From assembly GCF_009696675.1 (NCBI RefSeq), contig NZ_VULN01000009.1, forward strand, positions 1-64,000: a stretch of 64,000 nt of DNA, read 5' to 3'. The DNA is from Acidaminococcus fermentans. GTDB taxonomy: Bacteria > Bacillota > Negativicutes > Acidaminococcales > Acidaminococcaceae. The translations under genes and the position numbers were made by a program. The notes below the pieces were generated by a model. It was not told where the DNA came from, did not search any database, and saw only the letters and a program-made list of their open reading frames with translations. Position 1 is the first letter of the stretch; every line of letters begins with the position of its first letter. Shown one piece after another: positions 8,044-15,907 of the stretch.

Positions 8044-10482
8044 ATGTTAGCTTCTATTAATTGGTTGAAACAATATGTGGATATTCCCGTAACGCCGGAA
8101 GTGCTGGCGGACAAACTGACCCGGGTGGGCCTGGAAGTGGAACAGGTGATCCATCTGGGCGAAGGCCTGGAAGGGGTCATCACCGGGAAGGTGGCCCAGA
8201 TCGAACGGCATCCCAATTCTGACCATCTGTGGATCTGCCAGATGGACCTGGGGCAGGGGGAACTGGTCCAGATCCTCACCGGGGCCCAGAACGTGCATCA
8301 GGGGGATATGGTACCGGTGGCCGTGGTGGGCTCCCATCTGCCCGGCGGCATGACCCTGAAGGCCGCCAAGATGCGGGGCCTGGATTCCAACGGCATGCTG
8401 TGCAGCGCCGGGGAACTGGGCATCGATGCCAAACTGCTGCTGCCGGAACAGCGGGACGGGATCTTCATCCTGCCGGAAAACACTCCCATCGGGGTGGACG
8501 TGAAGGAACTGCTGGGGCTGGATGATGTGGTGCTGGATATCGACCTGACCGCCAACCGCAGCGACTGCTTCAACATGCTGGGCCTGGCCCGGGAAACTGC
8601 CGCGGTGCTGGGACAGAGCCTGCGTCTGCCCAAACTGGCCACCCGGGACGAAGCGGCCGGCAGCGCAGCCGACTGTGCCAAGGTGGAAATCCAGTGCAAA
8701 GACCTGTGCACCCGGTTCGCCATGCGGATGGTGAAGGACATCCAGGTGACGGAATCTCCTGAATGGATGCAGAAACTGCTCCGGGCTGTGAACATCCGTC
8801 CCATCAACAACGTGGTGGACGTGACCAACTATGTGATGATGGAACTGGGCCAGCCCATGCATGCCTACGACTATGACACGGTGGCGGACCATGCCTGGAT
8901 CGTCCGCCGGGCCCAGGAAGGGGAGACCCTGGTGACCCTGGACGGCCAGAAACGGGACCTGAATCCCAACATGATCGTCATCGCCGACCCGGAAAAAGCC
9001 ATTGGTCTGGGGGGCGTCATGGGCGGCCTGGCTACGGAAGTCACCGGCAAGACCGTGAACGTGATGCTGGAATCCGCCACCTTCTACGGCCCCAGCATCC
9101 GGCACACCTCCAAGGACCTGGGCCTGCGCAGTGAAGCTTCCCAGCGGTTCGAACGGGGGGTGGATACCATCCGGGACCACGATGCCCTGAACCGGGCTGT
9201 GCACCTGCTGGAAGAAATGGGGGCCTGCAAGGCCGTAGCCGGTGTGGTGGAAGACTACCCGGTACCCCAGGAACCGGTGAAGATCAAGGCCCTGCCGGAA
9301 GCCCTGCGCCGGCGGATCGGCACGGAAGAAATTACCGATGCAGAGATGCGTTCCATCCTGGAAGGGCTCCGGTTCGATGTGGAACCCCAGGCCGACGGCA
9401 GCTGGCTGGTCACCGTGCCCACCTGGCGGAACGACTGCACTTGCGATGCGGACCTGTCCGAAGAAGTGGCCCGGATGTACGGCTACGACAAGATCCCGTC
9501 CACCCTGCCCCAGCTGGATATGGCCCGGGGCGGCCAGGCTCCCATCGAGGACGTGAAGGACAAGGTACGGAACTGCCTGGCGGATGCGGGTCTGGACGAA
9601 GTGATGACCTACACCTTCATCAACGCCGGGGACTTTGACAAACTGGGACTGGGCGCCGACGACAGCCGCCGGCAGGCCATCCAGATCATCAACCCCATCA
9701 GCGACGATTTCCGCACCATGCGCACCACTCTGGTGCCCAGCCTGCTGAATACCGCCGCCTACAACCTGGCCCGGCAGAACGACCGGGTGGCCCTGTTCGA
9801 AGTGGGCCGGGTGTTCCTGCCCAAGGCTCTGCCCCTGACAGAACAGCCTGCGGAAAAGACCCGTCTGTGTGTGGTGCTGGCTGGCAAACGGAATGAACTG
9901 AACTGGACCGAAAGCAAGGACGCGGTGGACTTCTTCGACCTGAAAGGGGACCTGGAACTGGTGCTGGAAGTGCTCCAGGCCAGCGGCGTGACTTACGCCA
10001 AGCCGGAAGAGAAGTTCCTCCATCCCGGCAAGAGCTGCACCGTGCTCCATGACGGGAAGGCCGTAGGCTTCATGGGGGCCCTCCATCCCCAGGTGCAGGA
10101 CCGGTTCGGCCTCAGCGCGGAAACCTTCGTGCTGGAACTGGATCTGAGCAGCTTCGTGGAGGGGGCGGAACGGATTCCCCAGTTCACCCATATTCCCCAG
10201 TTCCCCAGCACCAGCCGGGATATTGCCGTGGTGGTGCCCCAGACCGTCAGCGCCGTTGACCTGATGGCGGAAATCCGCACCCAGGCCGGCCCGCTGCTGA
10301 AGGATGTGCGGCTGTTCGACGTGTACAGCGGCAAGCAGGTGAAGAACGGCTGCAAGAGCGTGGCCTTCAGCCTGACCTTCCAGGATCTTACCCGGACCCT
10401 CCAGGACAAGGAAATCAACGACATCATCAACCAGGTGGTGAAGAAAGTCCAGGAACGGTTCGAAGGGGAATTGAGAGAGTAA
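8044..10482 (+). CDS. pheT: Phenylalanine-tRNA ligase beta subunit (812 aa)
   Basis: Full-length beta subunit. In order it shows the N-terminal tRNA-binding (EMAP-II-like) domain with RHPNSDHLWICQMD, the B3/B4 editing region with NRSDCFNMLGLARE and KDLGLRSEASQRFERGVD, the B5 domain with VPTWRNDC, the class II-like core, and a C-terminal FDX-ACB domain with FPSTSRDIAVVV that binds the tRNA anticodon region. It is co-transcribed with pheS. A terminator and a perfect palindrome follow. Confidence 0.97.
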   Translation: MLASINWLKQYVDIPVTPEVLADKLTRVGLEVEQVIHLGEGLEGVITGKVAQIERHPNSDHLWICQMDLGQGELVQILTGAQNVHQGDMVPVAVVGSHLPGGMTLKAAKMRGLDSNGMLCSAGELGIDAKLLLPEQRDGIFILPENTPIGVDVKELLGLDDVVLDIDLTANRSDCFNMLGLARETAAVLGQSLRLPKLATRDEAAGSAADCAKVEIQCKDLCTRFAMRMVKDIQVTESPEWMQKLLRAVNIRPINNVVDVTNYVMMELGQPMHAYDYDTVADHAWIVRRAQEGETLVTLDGQKRDLNPNMIVIADPEKAIGLGGVMGGLATEVTGKTVNVMLESATFYGPSIRHTSKDLGLRSEASQRFERGVDTIRDHDALNRAVHLLEEMGACKAVAGVVEDYPVPQEPVKIKALPEALRRRIGTEEITDAEMRSILEGLRFDVEPQADGSWLVTVPTWRNDCTCDADLSEEVARMYGYDKIPSTLPQLDMARGGQAPIEDVKDKVRNCLADAGLDEVMTYTFINAGDFDKLGLGADDSRRQAIQIINPISDDFRTMRTTLVPSLLNTAAYNLARQNDRVALFEVGRVFLPKALPLTEQPAEKTRLCVVLAGKRNELNWTESKDAVDFFDLKGDLELVLEVLQASGVTYAKPEEKFLHPGKSCTVLHDGKAVGFMGALHPQVQDRFGLSAETFVLELDLSSFVEGAERIPQFTHIPQFPSTSRDIAVVVPQTVSAVDLMAEIRTQAGPLLKDVRLFDVYSGKQVKNGCKSVAFSLTFQDLTRTLQDKEINDIINQVVKKVQERFEGELRE

Positions 10483-10488
10483 AAAGGG

Positions 10489-10535
10489 GTGTGAAAAAAA
10501 CACACCCTCGGTCAACGGTCAGCTGACCGTTGACC
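10489..10535 (+). terminator. pheT terminator and palindromic repeat
   Basis: GGGTGTG and CACACCC pair around seven A residues (10489-10507). A perfect 26-bp palindrome follows (10510-10535; arm GGTCAACGGTCAG) and then a run of T. The palindrome arm resembles the GTCAATGGTC repeat at 5593-5636. Confidence 0.75.
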
Positions 10536-10553
10536 ACTTTTTTCAAAAAACTG

Positions 10554-10582
10554 TTGACAAAAATCCCTATCTATCGTATACT
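10554..10582 (+). promoter_or_regulatory. tRNA operon promoter
   Basis: TTGACA (10554-10559), a 17-bp spacer and TATACT (10577-10582) form a near-perfect sigma-70-type promoter about 37 bases upstream of tRNA-Asp. Confidence 0.85.
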
Positions 10583-10618
10583 AAACAAGTCAGCGGCGCT
10601 GGAAAGCAAAGCGACAAC

Positions 10619-10695
10619 GGCCCAGTAGTTCAGTTGGTTAGAATGCCGCCCTGTCACGGCGGAGATCGTCGGTTCGAGTCCGTCCTGGGTCGCCA
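10619..10695 (+). tRNA. tRNA-Asp (anticodon GTC)
   Basis: A 77-nt cloverleaf with acceptor GGCCCAG/CTGGGTC, anticodon loop CTGTCAC, T-loop GGTTCGAGTCC and an encoded CCA end. First gene of the three-tRNA operon. Confidence 0.95.
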
Positions 10696-10697
10696 AT

Positions 10698-10772
10698 GCG
10701 GAAGTAGCTCAGTGGTAGAGCATCACCTTGCCAAGGTGGGGGTCGCGAGTTCGAATCTCGTTTTCCGCTCCA
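10698..10772 (+). tRNA. tRNA-Gly (anticodon GCC)
   Basis: A 75-nt cloverleaf with acceptor GCGGAAG pairing TTTCCGC, anticodon stem-loop CACCTTGCCAAGGTG with anticodon GCC, T-loop GAGTTCGAATCTC and an encoded CCA. It is separated from tRNA-Asp by two bases. Confidence 0.95.
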
Positions 10773-10773
10773 T

Positions 10774-10847
10774 AGGAGTATAGTTCAATGGTAGAGCAAC
10801 GGTCTCCAAAACCGTCGATCTGGGTTCGAATCCTAGTACTCCTGCCA
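10774..10847 (+). tRNA. tRNA-Trp (anticodon CCA); prophage attachment site
   Basis: A 74-nt cloverleaf with acceptor AGGAGTA/TACTCCT, anticodon CCA in GTCTCCAAAAC, T-loop GGGTTCGAATCC and an encoded CCA. Its last 19 bases (10829-10847) are the phage core site and recur at 49744-49762. The gene stays intact because the phage supplied an identical 3' end. It is the last gene of the tRNA operon. Confidence 0.95.
10829..10847 (+). repeat. attL core (19 bp)
   Basis: AATCCTAGTACTCCTGCCA, identical to 49744-49762. It is the T-arm and acceptor 3' end of tRNA-Trp, the commonest target for tyrosine integrases. Confidence 0.93.
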
Positions 10848-10978
10848 TCGATTTTGCAGAGAACTAGACAACACAAGGCGATATGAAACAGTACGTGGAA
10901 CCGCTTCCACACTGGGAAATCCCGTGTTTCTGGTTCTCTTTTGTTATCGTTTTATATCGCTTCATATTGCACCATATT

Positions 10979-11017
10979 CCCCATTTGTTCCCTATCGGAG
11001 CAGATGGGGCCTTTTTT
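10979..11017 (+). terminator. Phage-borne terminator just inside attL
   Basis: CCCCATTTG (10979-10987) and CAGATGGGG (11001-11009) pair, followed by CC and six or seven T. It would stop tRNA operon transcripts from running into the convergent integrase gene and replaces the host terminator now found beyond attR. Confidence 0.65.
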
Positions 11018-11038
11018 CTTGTAAAAAATAGGGAACAA
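10985..11038. promoter_or_regulatory. Candidate integrase arm-binding sites, left
   Basis: TTGTTCCCTAT (10985-10995) and its exact inverse ATAGGGAACAA (11028-11038). The second, read on the minus strand, continues as TTCCCTATTTT, a sequence that occurs twice near attR (49675-49685 and 49686-49696). Tyrosine integrases use such arm sites next to the core; the assignment is inference from repetition and position. Confidence 0.5.
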
Positions 11039-11079
11039 GGAGCCGCAAAAGAAGCCCCGGTGCGGCTTTCCGGGTCCTG

Positions 11080-12207
11080 TTACTTCAGGGCATCCAGGGC
11101 TTTCACGGCCTGGTCGGCCATGTCCTCAGTCACGTGGGTGTAGATGGCCATGGTAGTGGTAGGATCATTATGCCCAACGCGCTGCATGATTGCCTTGAGG
11201 GGTACGCCCTGCTCTGCCAATAGGGAAATGTGGGTGTGCCGGAAGATGTGGGTGGTCAGCTTTTTAGGGAACTTGATTTTCTTGAGCATGTGGTTGACGA
11301 AAGTAATGTCCAGGGGGCCGCCCTCCCTGGTGCAGAAAATCCAGTGTTCTCCGGCCGCATCGTGGGCGGTGGGGTACCAGGCCCGGCGGCGTTTGTTCTT
11401 GAGCATGTAGTAGTCCAAAATCTCCCTGGAACGGCGATCCAGTGCCACGTGGCGGATAGAGTACACATTCTTGGGCGTGCCCCTTACGGGCTGTTCTCCT
11501 TTGCCCAGGCCCCACTGTAAGGTACCATTCACATAGATGGAATCCCCCTCATAGTCTTCATCTCGCAGCGCCGCCAGTTCTCCGAACCGGAGCCCCGTCC
11601 TTGACTGCAGTTCACAGGCATCGGCCACCAGGGGGGACAGCTTCCGCAGCGCGGCCAGGACCTGTTTCAGCTCTGTTTGGTCCAGGTACTTTTCCCGCTG
11701 ACTCTCTACTGCCTGGATGGTTTTGGGCGGCCGTTTGATCTCTACCCGGTTCACTAACTCCATGGAGTGGAGGATGCCCAGCTTATAGGCACGGTCTAGG
11801 CTGCGGCGCACCAGGGTCAGGATTTTTCCGGCATAGACCACGCTGTTTTTCAGCACGATTTCGTCCAGGACCTTCTGTATCATGGCCGGTGTCAGCTTTC
11901 CCACCAGGGTATCCGGCGGGAAGAACTGCAGCAGTTTCGACCGAACCGTCACATAGTTCTTATAGGTGGTCGGCTTTACGAATGGGCGCTGCGCAGCCAT
12001 GTAGTCGTCAATCAGTTCAAACAGTTTCGTGGGGGCCTCTGCGGCCTGCTTTTCGGCGATCAGCTGGTCCAGCTTTTCCCTGGCGGCCTTTTGGGCCGTT
12101 CGGGACCCGGTGGGCATCGTTACAGATACCTTGTGCCTCTTGCCGGTCAGGTGATCCACATAAGTCTCGCGGAACACATAACCTGTTTTATTTTTTTCCA
12201 TCCACAT
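11080..12207 (-). CDS. int: Tyrosine-type phage integrase (375 aa)
   Basis: Site-specific recombinase that inserts the phage at tRNA-Trp. The N-terminal part is an AP2-like arm-binding domain (KTGYVFRETYVDHLTGKRH), followed by a SAM-like core-binding domain and a catalytic domain. The catalytic set is visible: R in TGLRFGELAAL, HxxR in HIFRHTHIS, a GH in VGHNDPTTT and the nucleophile in AIYTHV. The start is preceded by AAGGAGG at 7 bases. It lies beside attL and reads toward it, the usual place for int. Confidence 0.95.
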   Translation of the reverse strand: MWMEKNKTGYVFRETYVDHLTGKRHKVSVTMPTGSRTAQKAAREKLDQLIAEKQAAEAPTKLFELIDDYMAAQRPFVKPTTYKNYVTVRSKLLQFFPPDTLVGKLTPAMIQKVLDEIVLKNSVVYAGKILTLVRRSLDRAYKLGILHSMELVNRVEIKRPPKTIQAVESQREKYLDQTELKQVLAALRKLSPLVADACELQSRTGLRFGELAALRDEDYEGDSIYVNGTLQWGLGKGEQPVRGTPKNVYSIRHVALDRRSREILDYYMLKNKRRRAWYPTAHDAAGEHWIFCTREGGPLDITFVNHMLKKIKFPKKLTTHIFRHTHISLLAEQGVPLKAIMQRVGHNDPTTTMAIYTHVTEDMADQAVKALDALK

Positions 12208-12300
12208 GGTATTACCTCCTTACATTTCGTATTCTTATGTGATGGTTTCAGGGTATTTCATGGTATAATAAAACAAATCAAAGGGAGGAGAGGTACAAGT

Positions 12301-13212
12301 ATGAGCACGATTGAAAAGGCGAGGATTGCCTATACGGGCCCTGGCCTGAATGATGGCGCCATGCCCGTAAAAGACCTGGCACCGGCACTGCTGGCCTTTA
12401 CAGAACTGGTTGAAAGTGCTTATCGTGCCATTGGCGGCACAAATCCGGTCAAGGTCATGCTTAATCAGGACAGCCTTCACAAAGGCTCTTTTGACATTAC
12501 GTTCCTCCTGAATCTGGATATCCTGCAGCAAGTAAAACTTTTCATGTCGACTGCCCAGGAAACCGGCCTGACGGATCTGCTTACGGTCCTGGGGTGGGGC
12601 ACTGCGGCCGGCAAAGGGATTTTCTGGCTGATTAAAAAAATCCATGGCCGCAAGATCAAAAGCATCGACGCCCCCAGGGGAGAAATCACTCTGGCTGATG
12701 GAGAGACCATCCAGACCGACCCGAACACCATCAAGGTTTTCCTGAATGTAGATTGCCGGGTCAGCGTAGAAAAGGTCATCGAGCCTGTGAAACAAGAGGG
12801 AATCGATGGATTCGAACTGCGGGACCCGGACCGGAACAATCAGGAACAGACCCTGCTGCAAATCGACAAGAGGGAAACAGAACTTTTCAAGGCTCCTCCT
12901 GCGGCTGACGAAGGTGATATAGAATCCGATACCGCAGAACAGGATATGCTGGCCAGGATCATCTCCGTAAACTTCGACCTGGGGAAATGGCGGCTGTCCG
13001 ATGGAACAAATTCCTTCTGGGCATCCATCGAAGATAAGGATTTTCTTCAGAAAGTTGACAAAGGAGAGCTGTCTTTCCGGAAGGGTGATATGCTGCGGAT
13101 CCGTTACTATGTCCATCAGGCAGTGAAGAACGGAAAGCTTTCTTCTGACTATATCATCACAAGTGTCCTGGAACTGAAAAGGGCACCTCAGCAAATCAAG
13201 CTTGATCTCTGA
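12301..13212 (+). CDS. Unknown accessory protein next to integrase (303 aa)
   Basis: Starts after AAGGGAGGAGAGG. The N-terminal 120 residues include GPGLNDGAMPVKDLAPALLAF and a hydrophobic stretch near residues 95-115 (TVLGWGTAAGKGIFWLI) that may be a membrane or amphipathic segment. The C-terminal half looks beta-rich and charged, ending in FRKGDMLRIRYYVHQAV. I do not recognise the family. It has its own extended -10 (TGGTATAAT, 12259-12267) and its own terminator, and reads away from int, so it is an autonomous cargo gene. Superinfection exclusion or defence is a guess from position only. Confidence 0.75.
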   Translation: MSTIEKARIAYTGPGLNDGAMPVKDLAPALLAFTELVESAYRAIGGTNPVKVMLNQDSLHKGSFDITFLLNLDILQQVKLFMSTAQETGLTDLLTVLGWGTAAGKGIFWLIKKIHGRKIKSIDAPRGEITLADGETIQTDPNTIKVFLNVDCRVSVEKVIEPVKQEGIDGFELRDPDRNNQEQTLLQIDKRETELFKAPPAADEGDIESDTAEQDMLARIISVNFDLGKWRLSDGTNSFWASIEDKDFLQKVDKGELSFRKGDMLRIRYYVHQAVKNGKLSSDYIITSVLELKRAPQQIKLDL

Positions 13213-13223
13213 GCGCATTTGTT

Positions 13224-13251
13224 ACCCGGCCTTTGTGGCCGGGTATTTTTT
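13224..13251 (+). terminator. Terminator of the accessory gene
   Basis: ACCCGGCC-TTTGT-GGCCGGGT followed by ATTTTTT. The 13252-13426 stretch beyond it is AT-rich, with repeated GTAGGAAAA motifs and a long imperfect hairpin (TTTTCTGTTCTTA with TTAAGAGCAGAAAA, about 13356-13389) that may end the leftward gene. Confidence 0.85.
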
Positions 13252-13426
13252 GTCCTCAAAACTTCCTTCTCATAGACCCATTCTTTTCTCTGTAGGAAAA
13301 GGTATATTCCAAAGAAAATAGTTCCTTTCAGATTCTAAGTGTAGGAAAAAGTCATTTTCTGTTCTTACTGTTTGTTAAGAGCAGAAAAGTGGCTTTTTTT
13401 GTTCTTAGCAAAAACCGGAAGGCTTT

Positions 13427-14044
13427 TTATAGATGGGCATCGAGTTTCTCCTTTGTCATATCCTTTAACACATCGAATAACGGCTTATAATCGATGTTTT
13501 CTATAATAAATTCGCCAACTCGAGCCTCCACTGCTTTTCGAATGGAACTGAAATCCTTTTTATAATTCTTTTTTATTTTAATTTTTTCTTTTTTCGTTAA
13601 CTCAAAAAGGCCAGAGTTAAGCAAATCAGGCACCCCAGCGAATGACAGAATGTCATTTTGACAGGAATAGCCAGAAGATTTCAATAGATCCAGAGTTATG
13701 AAAGTTAAACGCATTGCTTCCATTAATGGCGCTGTTTTCGCAAATGTTTTAAGCACACCAAGATAATATTTTGCATAGGCCTTTTGTACATCTGAGACCA
13801 TTCCGTCATTTGGTATCAAATTAAGTTCCATTGCCAAACGGAGTATGTGCTTGCAAGCAAGCGTCTCATTATTAAATTCAAAGTCCATGCAGGTACAACT
13901 ACATAAAGTGGTGTCATAAATTTCACCAGTGCTGCCGACAAATCTTCCACTTTTGGTTGAAGTGTCAATACTTAATGGGGTTAATTCGGCAGCCATAGCT
14001 GATTTATAGCGTTTTTCATCTATGTTTTCTAATAAATTTCTCAT
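13427..14044 (-). CDS. SWIM-type zinc-finger protein (205 aa)
   Basis: Residues about 52-75 read CSCTCMDFEFNNETLACKH, the CxCx(n)CxH pattern of the SWIM zinc finger, found in DNA- or protein-binding proteins. The rest is helical, with a very lysine-rich stretch (KKEKIKIKKNYKKD). The ATG start is preceded by AAAGGA; a TTG six codons upstream overlaps that site and is less likely. The gene is AT-richer than its neighbours and lies in the accessory stretch between the integrase and repressor modules, so it looks like recently acquired cargo. Function unknown. Confidence 0.7.
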   Translation of the reverse strand: MRNLLENIDEKRYKSAMAAELTPLSIDTSTKSGRFVGSTGEIYDTTLCSCTCMDFEFNNETLACKHILRLAMELNLIPNDGMVSDVQKAYAKYYLGVLKTFAKTAPLMEAMRLTFITLDLLKSSGYSCQNDILSFAGVPDLLNSGLFELTKKEKIKIKKNYKKDFSSIRKAVEARVGEFIIENIDYKPLFDVLKDMTKEKLDAHL

Positions 14045-14124
14045 ACTAACACGTCCTTTCAATCTCTATTCTTCACATAAAACTTCAGATTCTCATAAAT
14101 CTGAAAATTATTGGTGTCACTACA

Positions 14125-14346
14125 TTATTTGGAATGCCTTTCCTTTTCTACTTGTCCCACATCCAATTCCTTGTCCAGATCCCCATTCCTCACATGAGAT
14201 AGCGCATGGAGGTAGGACGCCTGGTTTGTTTCCCGATTGTACCGAGAGTTCAGCAGCACCACAGTAGATCCGTCGTCCGATTCACAGACCATCTCCCGCA
14301 CTCCCAGGGGCAAATCATACAGCACAGCACGGGGCCGTTCATCCAT
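14125..14346 (-). CDS. Small protein related to ImmA/IrrE-type phage peptidases (73 aa)
   Basis: Overlaps the end of the repressor gene by 8 bp and is read in the same direction, as ImmA-like genes often are. The sequence DLPLGVREMVCESDDGSTVV followed by LLNSRYN and YLHALSHVRNGDLD resembles short phage proteins in which RHExxHxxxGDF carries the metal site. Here the HExxH is changed to HALSH, so catalysis is doubtful. It may have become a structural or regulatory partner of the repressor. Confidence 0.55.
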   Translation of the reverse strand: MDERPRAVLYDLPLGVREMVCESDDGSTVVLLNSRYNRETNQASYLHALSHVRNGDLDKELDVGQVEKERHSK

Positions 14347-14710
14347 TGTTCTCGCCGCCTTCCTTGGCTTTTTGGTATCTAATAAAGTTCATGACTTCTT
14401 TAACCGCTTCGGGGGAGAGACCCCGGGTGGCATCAAACATGGCCTTGTATTCCGGATTATCGTGGAGCTCTTGGGCAAGCCGGGCGGTTTCAGGATCGGT
14501 ATAGTACCCAGAATCTGAGTTTCCAAGAAGATAGTCCGTAGAAACATGGAAAATATGTGCAAGAGCTTTGATTTCATCATCACGGGCGGGACGTTTTCCG
14601 GTTTCAATTCGGTTTAGAACGGCCGGGTTCATGTTAGCCTTTTGAGCAAGTTCATATTGCTTCATTCCAGATTGTTCGCGCAGTTCAGCAATCCTGTCAC
14701 CAATATTCAT
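14339..14710 (-). CDS. CI-like lysogeny repressor (123 aa)
   Basis: N-terminal HTH_3 domain: IAELREQSGMKQYELAQKAN then VLNRIETGKRPARDDEIKALAHIFHVSTDYLLG, the classic Cro/CI helix-turn-helix and capping pattern. The C-terminal part is short and helical, with no LexA-type Ser-Lys peptidase, so induction probably works through another protein, possibly the overlapping ImmA-like gene. It is divergent from the cro-like gene across an operator region at 14711-14865. Confidence 0.85.
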   Translation of the reverse strand: MNIGDRIAELREQSGMKQYELAQKANMNPAVLNRIETGKRPARDDEIKALAHIFHVSTDYLLGNSDSGYYTDPETARLAQELHDNPEYKAMFDATRGLSPEAVKEVMNFIRYQKAKEGGENNG

Positions 14711-14723
14711 AACACACCTCCAT

Positions 14724-14827
14724 ATTTCTATATTGTTAATACGTTTACATTATAGCATTGATAAAACGGAAAAAGGAGCTTCTTTACAAAATAGCAATAA
14801 AGTTGTTGTATTTCCAAAACAGAAATA
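14724..14827. promoter_or_regulatory. Lysogeny switch operator region
   Basis: The gap between the divergent repressor and cro-like genes carries ATTTCTA (14724-14730) and a near-palindrome TATTTC-CAAAACA-GAAATA (14809-14827). A third related site, ATTTCTA-AAA-TAGAAAT, lies downstream at 15081-15097. The shared half-site ATTTCTA suggests three binding sites for the same pair of regulators. Confidence 0.55.
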
Positions 14828-14865
14828 TTATAATGAAAGAGCAAATGAAGGGAGATGGAGATAAG

Positions 14866-15063
14866 ATGAAAATTAATCTTCCATTCATCAAAAGGAAGAG
14901 AGAGGAAAAAGGCCTGTCAATGCAGGATATGGCTGAACTGCTCGGCTTTAAATCTGCGCCGGCGTATTTTCACTATGAAAAAGGTGAGAGAAAGTTCAGG
15001 GCGGACATGCTCCCGGTTTTAGCTCGGGCATTTGACTGCAAGATCGAAGATTTATACTGCTGA
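14866..15063 (+). CDS. Cro-like HTH regulator (65 aa)
   Basis: A compact HTH_3 protein: LPFIKRKREEKGLSMQDMAE, then APAYFHYEKGERKF and DMLPVLARAFDCKIEDLY. The start MKINLPF follows GGGAGATGGAG; a start 11 codons upstream lacks a ribosome site. It is the first rightward gene after the repressor and probably acts as the lytic-side switch protein that represses leftward transcription. Confidence 0.8.
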   Translation: MKINLPFIKRKREEKGLSMQDMAELLGFKSAPAYFHYEKGERKFRADMLPVLARAFDCKIEDLYC

Positions 15064-15080
15064 TTTTTTTTACAAGAGAA

Positions 15081-15097
15081 ATTTCTAAAATAGAAAT
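15081..15097. promoter_or_regulatory. Candidate operator downstream of the cro-like gene
   Basis: Perfect 7-bp inverted repeat ATTTCTA-AAA-TAGAAAT in the gap between the cro-like gene and the next early gene, sharing its half-site with 14724-14730. It could let the repressor block the early operon. Confidence 0.5.
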
Positions 15098-15127
15098 ATG
15101 AGGTAAAAACAAGGAGAGAAAGGGAAA

Positions 15128-15541
15128 ATGATTGATGGGCTCAAAGGAAAGACTCTGCACGGGGCTGAGATTTTAGACGTCAGCTACGGCAGGGAGGAGG
15201 TACCGGAGGAAATCCAGAACATGGGCCGCAAATTGGGCCATGAGCCAAACACATCTACGGGGCTCTGGTTCCAGGCAAGCTGCAAGGTAAAGGGAAAAAC
15301 CTACCTGGCAGATCTGCGATGGACGCCGGACGAAGGCAACGAGTGCATGATCTTCAGGTTTATCGAGAGCGGCAGATCGTACTACTCTAGACGGGGCATA
15401 CCGCTGACCATCCACAGCCTCCTAAAATGCGTCGACGACTTTGCTAAGGATGGAGGCGGAACGCCATATGTGGGGCAAGTAAGCCGGCATTGTCCTATCG
15501 CAACAAGGAGAGAGTGGAAGGAAGAAGAAAATGGGGACTGA
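15128..15541 (+). CDS. Early phage protein of unknown function (137 aa)
   Basis: Follows AAGGAGAGAAAGGGAA. Soluble, mixed alpha/beta composition, with a basic C-terminus (RHCPIATRREWKEEENGD). No recognised motif. The last 11 bases overlap the next gene, so the two are co-translated. It is the first gene after the cro-like regulator, a position often held by host-takeover or anti-repressor proteins, but nothing in the sequence proves this. Confidence 0.6.
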   Translation: MIDGLKGKTLHGAEILDVSYGREEVPEEIQNMGRKLGHEPNTSTGLWFQASCKVKGKTYLADLRWTPDEGNECMIFRFIESGRSYYSRRGIPLTIHSLLKCVDDFAKDGGGTPYVGQVSRHCPIATRREWKEEENGD

Positions 15542-15770
15542 ACCTTTAGAAAAAGAAAACGCCGATCTCAAGCGGCAACTTGAAGAACGGCGCAATCTGG
15601 CTAAAAAGAGATTCTATGCAGACCTGTTGATTTATTGTCTGCTGGAAATCAATCTTTTCGCAATCATGACCCAGCAATGGGACGTCAAGCTTCTTTACTT
15701 TTTCCTGGCAGAAGTCGTTGGACTGCTGGTCTGGACAGGATGGGCATTGTTTAAAGAGAAAGAGAAGTAG
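15531..15770 (+). CDS. Small membrane protein with N-terminal coiled coil (79 aa)
   Basis: Residues 1-27 form a charged coiled coil (EKENADLKRQLEERRNLAKK). Two hydrophobic segments follow (ADLLIYCLLEINLFAIM and LLYFFLAEVVGLLVWTGWALF) and then a short charged tail. It overlaps the gene before it. It is the first of several tiny membrane proteins in the early operon; function unknown. Confidence 0.6.
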   Translation: MGTEPLEKENADLKRQLEERRNLAKKRFYADLLIYCLLEINLFAIMTQQWDVKLLYFFLAEVVGLLVWTGWALFKEKEK

Positions 15771-15772
15771 AA

Positions 15773-15907
15773 ATGGGTGAAAAAATAAAAGCACTCCAAA
15801 GAATGTGGAATGCTTTGTCGTTCGAAACAAAGCTGATTCTGGTCCTGGATGGCATCACACTTGTCTGCACTGTCATTAACGTAGGACGGATATTACAGAA
15901 GCTATAG
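15773..15907 (+). CDS. Micro membrane protein (44 aa)
   Basis: ATG two bases after the previous stop, giving MGEKIKALQRMWNALS, then a single hydrophobic helix (KLILVLDGITLVCTVINVG). The ribosome site is weak (AAGAGAAG within the preceding codons), so translation probably depends on coupling. Its 3' end overlaps tail-to-tail with the leftward gene at 15876. Confidence 0.45.
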   Translation: MGEKIKALQRMWNALSFETKLILVLDGITLVCTVINVGRILQKL

